From NCBI GenBank assembly GCA_035196065.1, contig CP136575.1, forward strand, positions 1,900,769 to 1,964,768: a stretch of DNA of 64,000 bases, in the 5' to 3' direction. The notes under the pieces were generated by a model, which searched no databases, was not told the origin of the DNA, and saw nothing but the letters and a program-made list of their open reading frames with translations. A program made the position numbers and the translations under genes. Below are positions 45,825 to 54,845 of this stretch, in pieces; the stretch's first letter is position 1; the number at the start of each line of letters is the position of its first letter. Source of the stretch: Sphingobium sp. Its GTDB lineage: Bacteria; Pseudomonadota; Alphaproteobacteria; Sphingomonadales; Sphingomonadaceae.

Positions 45825-47033
45825 ATGTCGACCGACACGCTGACTGCCACCGAAACCGAATTGAAGCTGACACCGCCTGATCCGGTTGCCGCGATCCAGG
45901 CCGAGCGCGCAGCTGGGCTGGTGCCCGTTGCCGACGAAGTGCAGACAAAACTGCAGGAAAAGGTCGAGGGATATATTAACGATCTGCTCGCACAGGATGT
46001 TAACAGCCCCGAATTCGGCAAGCGGGTCGATCAACTGACCAATATGGGTCGCAAGGAAATCATGGAGGCCGCAGGCCAATCCAACCGTTTCCTTGATCGG
46101 CCGATCCGGCAGATGGACGACCAGACCGGCGTGGGTGCGGATCTCGCCGAATTGCGGCGCACGGTTGAGGATCTTGATCCTTCCAAGCGCGGCAGCCTGA
46201 CGACCAAGCAGAAACTTTTCGGCATCATCCCCTGGGGTAACAAGCTGCGAAACTATTTCGACAGCTACCAGAGCGCGCAGGGCCATATCAGCGCGGTCCT
46301 CGGCCGGCTTGCCAATGGCAAGGATGAATTGCTGATGGATAATGCCGCCATCGACGTGGAGCGGCAGAATCTTTGGAAAGCGATGGGCAAGCTGGAACAG
46401 ATGATTGTCATTTCCAAACAGCTTGATGCCCGGTTGGAGGAAAAGGCCGCCGAACTCGAACTGTCGGATCCTGCCAAGGCAAAGGCGTTGCGCGAAACCG
46501 CGCTATTTTATGTGCGCCAGCGCCATCAGGATCTGCTGACGCAAATGGCAGTGACGGTCCAGGGCTATCTGGCGATGGACCTTGTGAAGAAGAATAATAT
46601 CGAACTGGTCAAGGGCGTTGACCGCGCCTCTACCACTACGGTTGGCGCGTTGCGTACCGCAGTCACGGTTGCGCAGGCGATGACGAACCAGCGGCTCGTC
46701 CTCGACCAGATCACCGCACTCAACACGACCACAGCGAACATCATCGATGGTACTGGCCGGATGATGCGGGAAAATACAGCCGCGATCCACGAACAGGCTG
46801 CGGCGGCGACGATTCCGCTCGAAACGCTCAGCCGGGCCTTCCAGAACATCTATGACACGATGGACGCCATCGACACATTCAAGGTCAAGGCGCTGGAAAG
46901 CATGAAGCAAACATCGGATGCGTTGGAAAAGGAAGTCGAAAAGTCGAAGGGCTATATCGCGCGAGCCGAGGGCCAGAATCAGGCAAAGCTTGCCGCACAG
47001 GATCCCGGCCTGTTGAGCGCGCTGGAGGCCTGA
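45825..47033 (+). CDS. telA: TelA/KlaA-family toxic anion resistance protein
   Basis: 402 residues behind ACAGGAGG. DLRPSKRG-like text appears as DLDPSKRGSLTTKQKLFGIIPWGNKLRNYF, a TelA hallmark, with a mostly helical, charged remainder (AAELELSDPAKAKALRE, ENTAAIHEQAAAATIPLETL). TelA homologues in Bacillus, Rhodobacter and IncP plasmids have been connected with tellurite or nisin resistance, but the mechanism is unknown. It forms a pair with the XpaC-like gene that starts two bases after its stop. Confidence 0.88.
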   Translation: MSTDTLTATETELKLTPPDPVAAIQAERAAGLVPVADEVQTKLQEKVEGYINDLLAQDVNSPEFGKRVDQLTNMGRKEIMEAAGQSNRFLDRPIRQMDDQTGVGADLAELRRTVEDLDPSKRGSLTTKQKLFGIIPWGNKLRNYFDSYQSAQGHISAVLGRLANGKDELLMDNAAIDVERQNLWKAMGKLEQMIVISKQLDARLEEKAAELELSDPAKAKALRETALFYVRQRHQDLLTQMAVTVQGYLAMDLVKKNNIELVKGVDRASTTTVGALRTAVTVAQAMTNQRLVLDQITALNTTTANIIDGTGRMMRENTAAIHEQAAAATIPLETLSRAFQNIYDTMDAIDTFKVKALESMKQTSDALEKEVEKSKGYIARAEGQNQAKLAAQDPGLLSALEA

Positions 47034-47034
47034 T

Positions 47035-47754
47035 TTGACCAGCCCAGCCTCGCAATCTGACGAAATCCTCCAAAGCGCGCGTCGATCGCTGCAAAATGTG
47101 CGGATGGGGCCGCCAATCGGCATGAAGTCGCGCGCGCTGCGCCGTGCCCATTTTTATGGGAAAGTTGCACGTGCGGCGATGGCGGTTGGCGTCTTGCTGG
47201 TTGGTGCAGGCATTGTCGGTGCGATTATTGACGGCATCGGTTTCTGGGGTGTGATGATCACCGGGGTGCTAGGTGCGGCGGCGGCCTATGTGTTGCTACG
47301 CTATCCCGACATGCCGATGCCGACGGTGGAAAGCCTGCGCCAGACCGATCTTGGCACGCTGGCGGGCAAGACGGAGATATGGCTGGAGGCGCAGCGGCCG
47401 GCGCTGCCTGCACCTGCCATCCCTATTGTCCAAGCGATTGGTCTGCGCCTTGATGCGTTGGCCTCCCAATTGCAGACGCTTGAAGAAACCAACCCCGCCT
47501 CGCGCGAAGTGCGCAAACTTGTGGGTGAACATCTTCCCGAGCTCATCAACGGCTATAAACGCATTCCGGAAACTCTGCGGCGGCAGGATAATGGCGGCAA
47601 GACGCCTGAACAGCAGCTGGTTGACGGCTTGACGCGCATCGATCGCGAGATTGAAACGATGACGAGCCAGATTGCGCGGGGCGAACTCGACAAACTCGCG
47701 ACACGCGAACGCTTTCTCGAAATTCGGTATGATGGCGCTGGGGAGACGGCCTGA
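47035..47754 (+). CDS. XpaC-like membrane protein partnered with TelA
   Basis: 239 residues from TTG 47035, two bases after the telA stop and behind a strong GGAGG site inside the telA end. Two hydrophobic segments (about 47-65 and 67-87) are followed by a helical cytoplasmic part. The pair resembles Bacillus xpaC-yaaN (5-bromo-4-chloroindolyl phosphate hydrolysis family, PF10112-type); similarity is judged by architecture and partner, not by detailed motifs. It may recruit TelA to the membrane. The start codon TTG and tight spacing suggest coupled translation. Confidence 0.7.
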   Translation: MTSPASQSDEILQSARRSLQNVRMGPPIGMKSRALRRAHFYGKVARAAMAVGVLLVGAGIVGAIIDGIGFWGVMITGVLGAAAAYVLLRYPDMPMPTVESLRQTDLGTLAGKTEIWLEAQRPALPAPAIPIVQAIGLRLDALASQLQTLEETNPASREVRKLVGEHLPELINGYKRIPETLRRQDNGGKTPEQQLVDGLTRIDREIETMTSQIARGELDKLATRERFLEIRYDGAGETA

Positions 47755-47765
47755 GGCCGGAATAA

Positions 47766-47839
47766 TGGTTCCCCGGTAAGGATTCGAACCTCAATAGACG
47801 GAGTCAGAGTCCGTAGTCTTACCGTTAGACGACCGGGGA
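47766..47839 (-). tRNA. tRNA-Gln (anticodon CUG)
   Basis: The minus strand folds as a full tRNA of 74 bases including CCA. The acceptor stem is TCCCCGG with CCGGGGA plus discriminator A, the D-arm reads GTCT/AGAC, the anticodon stem is ACGGA/TCCGT and the loop is CTCTGAC, giving anticodon CTG for Gln codon CAG. The T-arm carries TTCGAAT. CCA is encoded. A good promoter lies upstream. Confidence 0.95.
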
Positions 47840-47851
47840 ATGTGGGGGCCG

Positions 47852-47880
47852 CCATTAGGCAGAACGGGCCATGCTGTCAA
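47852..47880 (-). promoter_or_regulatory. Promoter of tRNA-Gln
   Basis: On the minus strand TTGACA (47880-47875), 17 bases and TAATGG (47857-47852) form a strong sigma-70-type promoter whose -10 ends 13 bases before the mature tRNA 5' end. Confidence 0.75.
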
Positions 47881-48009
47881 TGCGATCTGGCGATCAAAAT
47901 GATCCTTTCTTTGGCTGTGCTTGAAAATTTAATCCTTTCGCGGTAGAGCGGTGCCTAGGTACCGACCTCACCTTTGGTGGTCGGATAAAAGATAAGAGAA
48001 GTAACGGCC

Positions 48010-49176
48010 ATGGGCGATAGAATCGCACCATCGCCGCACAAGGGCGGAAAGGGCAAGGCTGCTCGAAAGAGAGGGCCAAACCGCCGGAAATCCGCCGATG
48101 CGGCACCAACGGGCGGAGCCTCGTGCGAAAAAAGCACGAGTAGCACTCCCAAATATTCTCACGACAATCGTTTTGATGGCTTTCCCGGTCGTGGAAGCTG
48201 GATCGGCAAAACCGCCTTTGCCGCACTCGATTTGGGGACCAATAATTGTCGCCTGCTGATTGCCCGTGCATCGCAGGATGGATTTACCGTTGTTGATGCT
48301 TTCTCGCGCGTTGTGCGCCTTGGCGAAGGGCTGGCAACGACCGGCAAGATGAGCGACGAGGCGATGGACCGTGCCATTGAGGCTTTGTCGGTTTGTGCTG
48401 ACAAGTTGAAACGGCGTAATGTCGTGCTTGCCCGTTCTGTTGCGACCGAGGCTTGCCGGCAGGCTGTAAACGGCGCGCAATTTATCGAGCGGGTCAAGAA
48501 GGAAACCGGCATCGTCCTTGATGTGATCAGCCCCAAGGAAGAGGCGCGGCTTGCCGTCATGGGGTGCCATGCCCTTCTTGAACCGGGTGAGGGGCCCGCG
48601 CTGATTTTTGACATTGGCGGCGGTTCGACCGAGCTGGTGCTGGTGTCGACCAATGGTCTGGTGCCCGAAATTCTCGATTGGGCCAGCGTGCCCTGGGGCG
48701 TGGTATCCTTGACCGAAAGCGAGCCGCTGGAGGGCGAAGACGATGTTGCGCTGGGCGATGCCTATGCGCGTATGCGCCGCAAGGTTTCAGATGCCTTCGC
48801 GCCCTTTGCGGCGCGCTTGCCGATAGGCGAAGGGAGCCACCGGCTTCTTGGAACGTCGGGTACGGTTACAACGCTTGCCAGCGTCTATCTCAAGCTGCAG
48901 TCCTATGATCGAAAGCAGATTGACGGCCTGCATCTGCCCACATCGGCGATGCGCGATATCAGTCAGGAATTGGCTGCCTTGCCGCCCAATGGGCGCGCGA
49001 AATTCCCGACGATTGGCCACGAGCGGTCGGATCTGGTGGTCGCTGGTTGTGCAATCCTGGAATCGATTTTCGACATTTGGCCGGGGGAACGCCTGGGCGT
49101 TGCCGATCGCGGTATCCGTGAGGGTATCTTGCGGGCCTTGATGGCGAGTGACGCCAAGCGTCGCGACCGGCGTTGA
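48010..49176 (+). CDS. ppx: Ppx/GppA phosphatase family protein
   Basis: 388 residues. After an unusual basic, low-complexity N-terminal extension of about 65 residues (KGGKGKAARKRGPNRRKSAD), the family begins FAALDLGTNNCRLLIAR. DIGGGSTE, SVATEACRQA and LLGTSGTVTTLASV give the ASKHA ATP/phosphate-binding fold. It should degrade exopolyphosphate or pppGpp; the two activities cannot be separated by sequence here. The N-terminal tail may bind polyanions. It is followed by rlmE after 19 bases, likely an operon. Confidence 0.87.
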   Translation: MGDRIAPSPHKGGKGKAARKRGPNRRKSADAAPTGGASCEKSTSSTPKYSHDNRFDGFPGRGSWIGKTAFAALDLGTNNCRLLIARASQDGFTVVDAFSRVVRLGEGLATTGKMSDEAMDRAIEALSVCADKLKRRNVVLARSVATEACRQAVNGAQFIERVKKETGIVLDVISPKEEARLAVMGCHALLEPGEGPALIFDIGGGSTELVLVSTNGLVPEILDWASVPWGVVSLTESEPLEGEDDVALGDAYARMRRKVSDAFAPFAARLPIGEGSHRLLGTSGTVTTLASVYLKLQSYDRKQIDGLHLPTSAMRDISQELAALPPNGRAKFPTIGHERSDLVVAGCAILESIFDIWPGERLGVADRGIREGILRALMASDAKRRDRR

Positions 49177-49195
49177 AGCACGAACGGAGCCTTTC

Positions 49196-49882
49196 ATGAC
49201 CAAATTCACCTTTGGCGGTAACCTTTCGGGCCGCAGCGTTACCGGCAAAGAGCGGGTGAAAACCGCAAAGCGGCGCACGGCGCAATCTGCTCGTTGGCTC
49301 GAGCGGCAATTGAACGATCCCTATGTCAAACGCGCCCATGCCGACGGCTATCGCAGCCGGGCCGCTTATAAGCTGATCGAACTGGATGAGAAGTTCGGTT
49401 TCCTGAGAGGCAAGAAGGCCGTGGTCGACCTTGGCATTGCGCCGGGTGGCTGGGCGCAAGTTGTCCGCAAACGTTTGCCCAATGCGCGTGTGGCCGGAAT
49501 CGACCTATTGCCGGTTGACCCGATACAGGGCGTCACCATCTTCGAGATGGACTTCATGGACGATGCCGCGCCCGATGCGCTGACTGACGCGCTGGGGCAG
49601 GCGCCAGACCTTATCATGTCCGATATGGCCGCCAATACCGTCGGGCATAAACAGACGGACCATTTGCGCACTATGGGGCTTGTAGAGGCTGCTACCGATT
49701 TTGCGGTGCAGGTGCTGCAGCCCGGCGGTGATTTTATCGCAAAGGTGTTCGCGGGCGGCACCGATCCTGAATTGCTAGCAATATTGAAGGCCAATTTCAC
49801 CACGGTGAAGCACGCAAAGCCGCCTGCCAGCCGCAAGGGATCGGTCGAATGGTATGTCGTGGCGCAGGGGAAGAAGGGCTAG
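49196..49882 (+). CDS. rlmE: 23S rRNA (uridine-2552 2'-O)-methyltransferase
   Basis: 228 residues from ATG 49196, which has CGGAG before it. The K-D-K-E catalytic tetrad is visible: Lys in SRAAYKLIELDEKF, Asp in MSDMAANTVGHK, Lys in FIAKVF, Glu in SVEWYV. SAM binding is VVDLGIAPGGWAQV. It methylates U2552 in the A-loop of 23S rRNA during 50S maturation. It overlaps the convergent DsbA-type gene by 4 bases at the stop codons. An N-terminal extension of about 30 residues precedes the family core (FTFGGNLSGRSVTGKERV). Confidence 0.93.
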   Translation: MTKFTFGGNLSGRSVTGKERVKTAKRRTAQSARWLERQLNDPYVKRAHADGYRSRAAYKLIELDEKFGFLRGKKAVVDLGIAPGGWAQVVRKRLPNARVAGIDLLPVDPIQGVTIFEMDFMDDAAPDALTDALGQAPDLIMSDMAANTVGHKQTDHLRTMGLVEAATDFAVQVLQPGGDFIAKVFAGGTDPELLAILKANFTTVKHAKPPASRKGSVEWYVVAQGKKG

Positions 49883-50691
49883 CCCTTTTTGCGTACCTTC
49901 TCGACTGCTGCCTTCAGCGCATCATAACCAACTGCGCCCTCGATCATTTGGTCGCCGATGAAGAAGGTGGGCGTTCCACCGAAACCGATTTGCTGCATCA
50001 TCGACAGATTTGCATCAAGCTCCGCCTTGATCTCGGCCGAGGCGGCGTCCTTTTCGGCTTGGGCGATGTTCAGGCCTGCACGGGCGGCGGCTGCTCGAAT
50101 GCTTTTCTCGCTCACCGGTCCGCCGGCAAAAAGGGCATCGTGAAAGGCTTTATACTTGCCTTGACGGGCCGCTGCTAAGGCCCAGCGCGCACCGTCGCGG
50201 CTGCTTTCGGCCAAGATCGGCACTTCGCGGAATATCACGCGAACATCTTTATTGCCTGCAATCAGGCGATCAATATCGGCCAAACTCGCCCGGCAGAAAC
50301 CGCAATTATAGTCGGTGAATTCGACAATCGTGATTGCACCATCCGGGTTGCCTGCGACTGCGCCGGGAAAAGCCTTGGTCAATGCGCCACCGGCGGATTC
50401 GACCCGCTGCAAAACTTCGCGTTTCTGGAGGATCTGCACTGCCTCGGTGATGATCTCCGGGTTTTCGAGGATATAGGCGCGAACAATGGCTTCGGTCGCC
50501 GCGCGCTCGCTCTTGCTGATCCCCGCCGCTGCAATAGCCGCCTCTGCGTCGGATGAAGCGTCAGCGGCGACGTCATTTGTGTCGGACGCGCTGTTGCCCG
50601 CGAAGAGATAGACGCCGACGGCGGCAATGATGAGTACAGCAATCAGGCCCAGAAAAAGGGGTTTTCGATTGCGATCTTTGGGCTGTTCCAT
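49879..50691 (-). CDS. DsbA-family thiol oxidoreductase (membrane-anchored)
   Basis: 270 residues. Residues 12-31 form an inner-membrane anchor, so the domain lies in the periplasm. FTDYNCGFCR holds the CGFC active site, and GTPTFFIG has the cis-Pro motif. The region before (TEAIVRAYILENPEIITEAV) is the additional helical domain typical of DsbA/ScsC-like DUF953-type alphaproteobacterial proteins. It probably oxidises or isomerises disulphides. It lies next to the M48 peptidase gene on the same strand and convergent with rlmE. Confidence 0.88.
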   Translation of the reverse strand: MEQPKDRNRKPLFLGLIAVLIIAAVGVYLFAGNSASDTNDVAADASSDAEAAIAAAGISKSERAATEAIVRAYILENPEIITEAVQILQKREVLQRVESAGGALTKAFPGAVAGNPDGAITIVEFTDYNCGFCRASLADIDRLIAGNKDVRVIFREVPILAESSRDGARWALAAARQGKYKAFHDALFAGGPVSEKSIRAAAARAGLNIAQAEKDAASAEIKAELDANLSMMQQIGFGGTPTFFIGDQMIEGAVGYDALKAAVEKVRKKG

Positions 50692-50739
50692 AAACTGAGC
50701 TTAGTTGATTTGACGCCGTGAAGCCACTGATATCGCCGA

Positions 50740-52113
50740 CTATCTTTGGCGTTTGGACAGTCTTTGCACTTGCGCTTCGGCCACCAGCTTTACATCTTGC
50801 GCGCGGATCCAGTCATTGGAATATTCGGGCAGGCCTGCCATCGCCTTGGCCGCATTGGGCAGCGCAAGTTGTGGCGCACCCATCATCAAATAGCGTTCGG
50901 CACTGGCCAATGCAGCGCGCGGTTCGTCCCCCAACGCCTGATAGACCACACCCAGCTGGTACCAGGCAAAGGGGTTATTATTGTCCCGTGTAACTGCCGA
51001 CTTCAGAACGCGCTCCGCCTCTTGCAACTTGTCAGGGTCTTCTGTTGCGATCAGTGCATGGCCCAGAATAGCCGCGATCAGGGGCTGGTTTCCGGTCAGT
51101 TCCGTTGCACGGCGTAGCGATGCCAGCGCCTCGGTCGGCTTTCCGGATTCGAGCAATATTTGGCCGCGTAGCTCAAGAAAATAAGGGTCATCGGGGTTTT
51201 TGGCTACCAATGCGTCGGCTTCGCGCAGCGCCTTGTCCGGATAGGCCGCCTTGTGCCAGGCATAAGCACGCGCATAATGGCCCGGCACAGTCAGGTCCGA
51301 TTCCGGATAATCGCGCAAAGTGGCATTGGGTTCGGCGATATAGCCGAGCAGTTTGGCCTTCACTCGCTTGAAGTCAGCCTCCCATTTCGGGTGTAAGGGC
51401 GCCTCCCATGCAGGGTCTGCCTTGTAGGTGTCTTCCAATACGGTGATGCGTTCACCCGAAAGCGGGTGGGTGCGATCATAGCTATCAGTCTGAGGGATGC
51501 CGAGGCGAAATTCAAAATTTTGCAGCTTTTTAAAGAAGCTGATTGACCCACGACCGCTAATGCCGGCCGCTGAAAGATAGCGCGCGCCGGATGCATCGGC
51601 GACGCTTTCCTGAACCCGGCTGAATGCGAGGAATTTGCCCAGTGCTGCCTGTTGGCCCGCCTGCATGATCGCCATGCCCGCTTCGCCTGCGCCGGCGGCG
51701 ACGGCTGCCGCTGCCAGAATCAGGCTGGCGATCGAGATATTGCCCGCCGCTTCGGCACCCTCGCTATAACGGATGACATGTCCGCCCTCGATGTGGCCAA
51801 GTTCATGCGCGATTACGCCCTGAACCTCATTCGCGGTTGTGGCCGCATGAATCAGGCCGGTATGTAGATAAACAGTCTGACCGCCGGCAACAAAGGCGTT
51901 GATCGATTTGTCGTTGATCAGGACGATATCGACATTGGCCGGTTCAAGCCCGGCCGCGCGGATCAGCGGTTCGGAAATTTCATCGAGAAAAGCCTCGGTT
52001 TCGGCATCGCGGAGGATCGACTGGGCATGGGCTGGCTGGAGTGCAATTGAAAAAAGCGCAAGCAGTGCCAGCAGGCGCGCAGTGAATTTTGCAGTTCCAG
52101 ATTTAGACAGCAT
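50740..52113 (-). CDS. M48-family periplasmic metallopeptidase with TPR domain (BepA-like)
   Basis: 457 residues from ATG 52113. A signal peptide (LLALLALFSIALQPAHAQ) leads to a zinc peptidase domain with HELGH (103-107), then a C-terminal TPR-like superhelix (ALREADALVAKNPDDPYFLE, AERYLMMGAPQLALP). It resembles BepA/YfgC, which degrades stalled outer-membrane proteins such as LptD. It probably guards outer-membrane assembly in the periplasm. The frame extends to 52230 but residues before ATG 52113 are not signal-like. It is followed by the DsbA-type gene, also linked to envelope folding. Confidence 0.88.
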   Translation of the reverse strand: MLSKSGTAKFTARLLALLALFSIALQPAHAQSILRDAETEAFLDEISEPLIRAAGLEPANVDIVLINDKSINAFVAGGQTVYLHTGLIHAATTANEVQGVIAHELGHIEGGHVIRYSEGAEAAGNISIASLILAAAAVAAGAGEAGMAIMQAGQQAALGKFLAFSRVQESVADASGARYLSAAGISGRGSISFFKKLQNFEFRLGIPQTDSYDRTHPLSGERITVLEDTYKADPAWEAPLHPKWEADFKRVKAKLLGYIAEPNATLRDYPESDLTVPGHYARAYAWHKAAYPDKALREADALVAKNPDDPYFLELRGQILLESGKPTEALASLRRATELTGNQPLIAAILGHALIATEDPDKLQEAERVLKSAVTRDNNNPFAWYQLGVVYQALGDEPRAALASAERYLMMGAPQLALPNAAKAMAGLPEYSNDWIRAQDVKLVAEAQVQRLSKRQR

Positions 52114-52205
52114 GGCTACGCTCTGATCGACGCCGGATGAATGACTGATGAAGCGTATAGGCCCGGCGCTGCAGATGCAATGCGCCGGGCCATATACCAG
52201 GCCCC

Positions 52206-54845
52206 TCAGCCAAAAGTGCGCTGCCACCAACCACGGCGTGGGCCGGACGTTTCATCGTCGGCTTCGGCCTCGTTTTCAGTCGCTGCAGCTTTCTTTGCAG
52301 AAGCGCGCGGCTTGCGTGTCCGCGTAGCGGGTGCTGCGGCAACTTCTTCTGCTTCCCCAGTTGCTTCGGCAGCAGGTTCCGCCGGAACGGGTGTTGCTTC
52401 ATCCGTGTCCGCTTTTGCCTTGCTGCGGCGACGTGGCTTGGGCTTTTCTTCGGTCGGAGCAGCGACGGCTTCGGCAGTCTGCGGCTCCTCAGCGACAGCC
52501 TCGGTCTCGGCAACAGCCTTGCTCTTGCGTCCGCCGCGCCGCGGCTTGGCAACCGCAGGGACGGCCTCTTCGGCTTCAACAGCAGGTTCAACTGCTACTT
52601 CTGCCGCATCTGCATTCGCATTTTCTGCAGTCGCATCAGCCGCCACATCGGCATCGGCTTTCCTGCGGCGACCGCGCGACCGGCTCGGTTTGGCAGCAAC
52701 CTCGCCTTGTTCGGGACCTTCGGCAACGGCGTCACCTTCCGGTTTGTCGCTAGCGACGACCTCTTCGGCTGCATTCTCGCCATCATTGTCGAGGGCAGGG
52801 CGGTCGTCACGATCGCGGTTGCGTCCGCCACGACGACCCCGACGACGGCGCTTGCGCTTTGCGTTGCGATCTTCGCGGCCACGATCATCCGCGCGATTTT
52901 CCTCGGCTTCGGCGTCCTCACCTTCAGCCTCATCCTCGAACTCTTCAACCTCGTCCTCATCATCATATTCGATGATAGGCGTCAGCAGTGTCGGGCGTTC
53001 GGGGCGGGGACCGGAAGCGGTGACAGCCATTTTCGCGCCTTCAACTTCGGCGTTCGGAAGTACTTCGACCTGAACATGATAACGGTCTTCGATCTCGGCG
53101 AGTTCGGTCCGCTTGTTGTTCAAAATATAGATTGCGGCTTCTTGGCTCGCCTGCAGCGAAATCTGGCTGCCATGGCCGCGTGCAGCCTCTTCCTCGATCA
53201 ATCGTAGCGCTGAAAGTGCCGAAGAAGATGCGGTGCGCACCAGTCCGGTGCCTTCGCAATGCGGGCACTGCCGTGTCGAGGCCTCGAGAACGCCAGTGCG
53301 CAACCGTTGACGGCTCATTTCCATCAGGCCGAAGCTTGAGATGCGCCCCACCTGGATGCGCGCCCGATCGTTTTTCAGGGCTTCCTTCATCGCCCGTTCG
53401 ACCTTGCGGGCATTGGAATGGTGATCCATGTCGATAAAATCGATCACGACCAGTCCTGCCATGTCGCGCAGACGCAGTTGTCGGGCTATTTCGCGCGCGG
53501 CTTCCAGGTTTGTCGAAAGCGCCGTCTGTTCAATCCCGTGCTCCTTGGTCGATCGTCCTGAGTTGATATCGATCGAAACGAGCGCTTCGGTGGGGTTGAT
53601 GACGATATAGCCGCCCGATTTCAGCTGGACGACCGGATTGTACATTGCATTCAGTTGGTCTTCGACGCCATAGCGCTGGAACAGCGAAACAGGGTCGGCA
53701 TAATGCTGCACCCGCTTTGCGTGGCTCGGCATCAGCAGCTTCATGAAATCCTTGGCGGCCTTATAGCCGTCGGTGCCTTCAACCAGAACATCATCAATGT
53801 CCTTGTTGTAGATATCACGGATAGCCCGCTTGATCAGGTCGCTGTCCGAATGGATCAGCATCGGTGCGGCTCCGCGCAACGTCCGCTCGCGGATTTCGTC
53901 CCACAGACGGGCAAGATAATCGAAATCGCGTTTGATTTCCGGCTTGGTGCGGGCAAGCCCTGCGGTGCGGATGATGCACCCCATGGTTGCCGGCAGGCTG
54001 AGATCGGAAATGATCGACTTGAGACGCTTGCGATCCGATGCGCTCGAAATCTTGCGGCTGATGCCGCCGCCATGCGACGTGTTGGGCATCAATACGCAGT
54101 AACGGCCTGCAAGGCTGAGATAGCTCGTCAACGCTGCGCCCTTGTTGCCACGTTCTTCCTTGACGACCTGGACCAGCAATACCTGGCGGCGATGGATAAC
54201 GTCTTGGATCTTGTAGCGGCGGCGCAGGTTCATGCGGCGGGCACGTGCCTCGTCGCTGGCCTTGGGCGCATTGCCGCGGCCGCCCTTTCCACGCCGGCGA
54301 CGATTGCCGCCGCGCCGACCGCGATCGCCATTATCATCGTCACCATTTGCGTCGGCGCCATTTTCGCCGTCCTCGTCGCCATGGGCTTCAAGGTCGGGTT
54401 CCTCGCCTTCGGACATGTCGATCGTGTCGATGCGGTCATCGCTGTCGACTTCGATGAAATCGGCGTCCTCGTCTTCGCGCATGTCCGAACGCATGATATC
54501 AGCCGGTTCGTCTTCCTCGGCTTCTTCCTGTTCGCGCAGTGCCGCTTCTTCGGCAGCTGCGGCAGCTTCCTCGGCGAGAAGGCGTTCGCGATCTTCCTTC
54601 GGAATCTGGTAATAGTCGGGATGGATTTCGCTAAAGGCAAGGAAACCATGGCGGTTGCCGCCATAATCCACAAACGCCGCCTGAAGCGACGGTTCAACGC
54701 GCGTCACCTTGGCGAGGTAGATATTGCCTTTTAGCTGTTTGTGTTCGGCCGACTCAAAGTCGAATTCGTCAATTACATTCCCGGTGACAACGGCGACCCG
54801 GGTCTCTTCCCGGTGGCGCGCGTCGATGAGCATACGCGTTTTCAT
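52206..54845 (-). CDS. rne: Ribonuclease E/G
   Basis: 879 residues from ATG 54845, behind GGAG. The S1 domain (GNIYLAKVTRVEPSLQAAFV) is interrupted by an acidic/basic insertion of about 130 residues (EEDEPADIMRSDMREDEDAD, RGGNRRRRGKGGRGN), then DRKRLKSIISDL, RNase H-like part, active-site Asp residues in VSIDINSGR and VVIDFIDMD, and the zinc-link CPHCEGTG. The long C-terminal tail (about 600-870) is Ala/Glu/Arg/Val-rich and disordered, ending WWQRTFG. The S1 insertion and tail are characteristic of alphaproteobacterial RNase E, the scaffold of the degradosome. It processes mRNA and rRNA. Confidence 0.95.
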   Translation of the reverse strand: MKTRMLIDARHREETRVAVVTGNVIDEFDFESAEHKQLKGNIYLAKVTRVEPSLQAAFVDYGGNRHGFLAFSEIHPDYYQIPKEDRERLLAEEAAAAAEEAALREQEEAEEDEPADIMRSDMREDEDADFIEVDSDDRIDTIDMSEGEEPDLEAHGDEDGENGADANGDDDNGDRGRRGGNRRRRGKGGRGNAPKASDEARARRMNLRRRYKIQDVIHRRQVLLVQVVKEERGNKGAALTSYLSLAGRYCVLMPNTSHGGGISRKISSASDRKRLKSIISDLSLPATMGCIIRTAGLARTKPEIKRDFDYLARLWDEIRERTLRGAAPMLIHSDSDLIKRAIRDIYNKDIDDVLVEGTDGYKAAKDFMKLLMPSHAKRVQHYADPVSLFQRYGVEDQLNAMYNPVVQLKSGGYIVINPTEALVSIDINSGRSTKEHGIEQTALSTNLEAAREIARQLRLRDMAGLVVIDFIDMDHHSNARKVERAMKEALKNDRARIQVGRISSFGLMEMSRQRLRTGVLEASTRQCPHCEGTGLVRTASSSALSALRLIEEEAARGHGSQISLQASQEAAIYILNNKRTELAEIEDRYHVQVEVLPNAEVEGAKMAVTASGPRPERPTLLTPIIEYDDEDEVEEFEDEAEGEDAEAEENRADDRGREDRNAKRKRRRRGRRGGRNRDRDDRPALDNDGENAAEEVVASDKPEGDAVAEGPEQGEVAAKPSRSRGRRRKADADVAADATAENANADAAEVAVEPAVEAEEAVPAVAKPRRGGRKSKAVAETEAVAEEPQTAEAVAAPTEEKPKPRRRSKAKADTDEATPVPAEPAAEATGEAEEVAAAPATRTRKPRASAKKAAATENEAEADDETSGPRRGWWQRTFG

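Noticed and set aside
53655-54734. 359-aa plus-strand frame opposite rne
   Set aside because: Mirror frame of the repetitive, Arg/Glu-rich rne sequence; no domain pattern.
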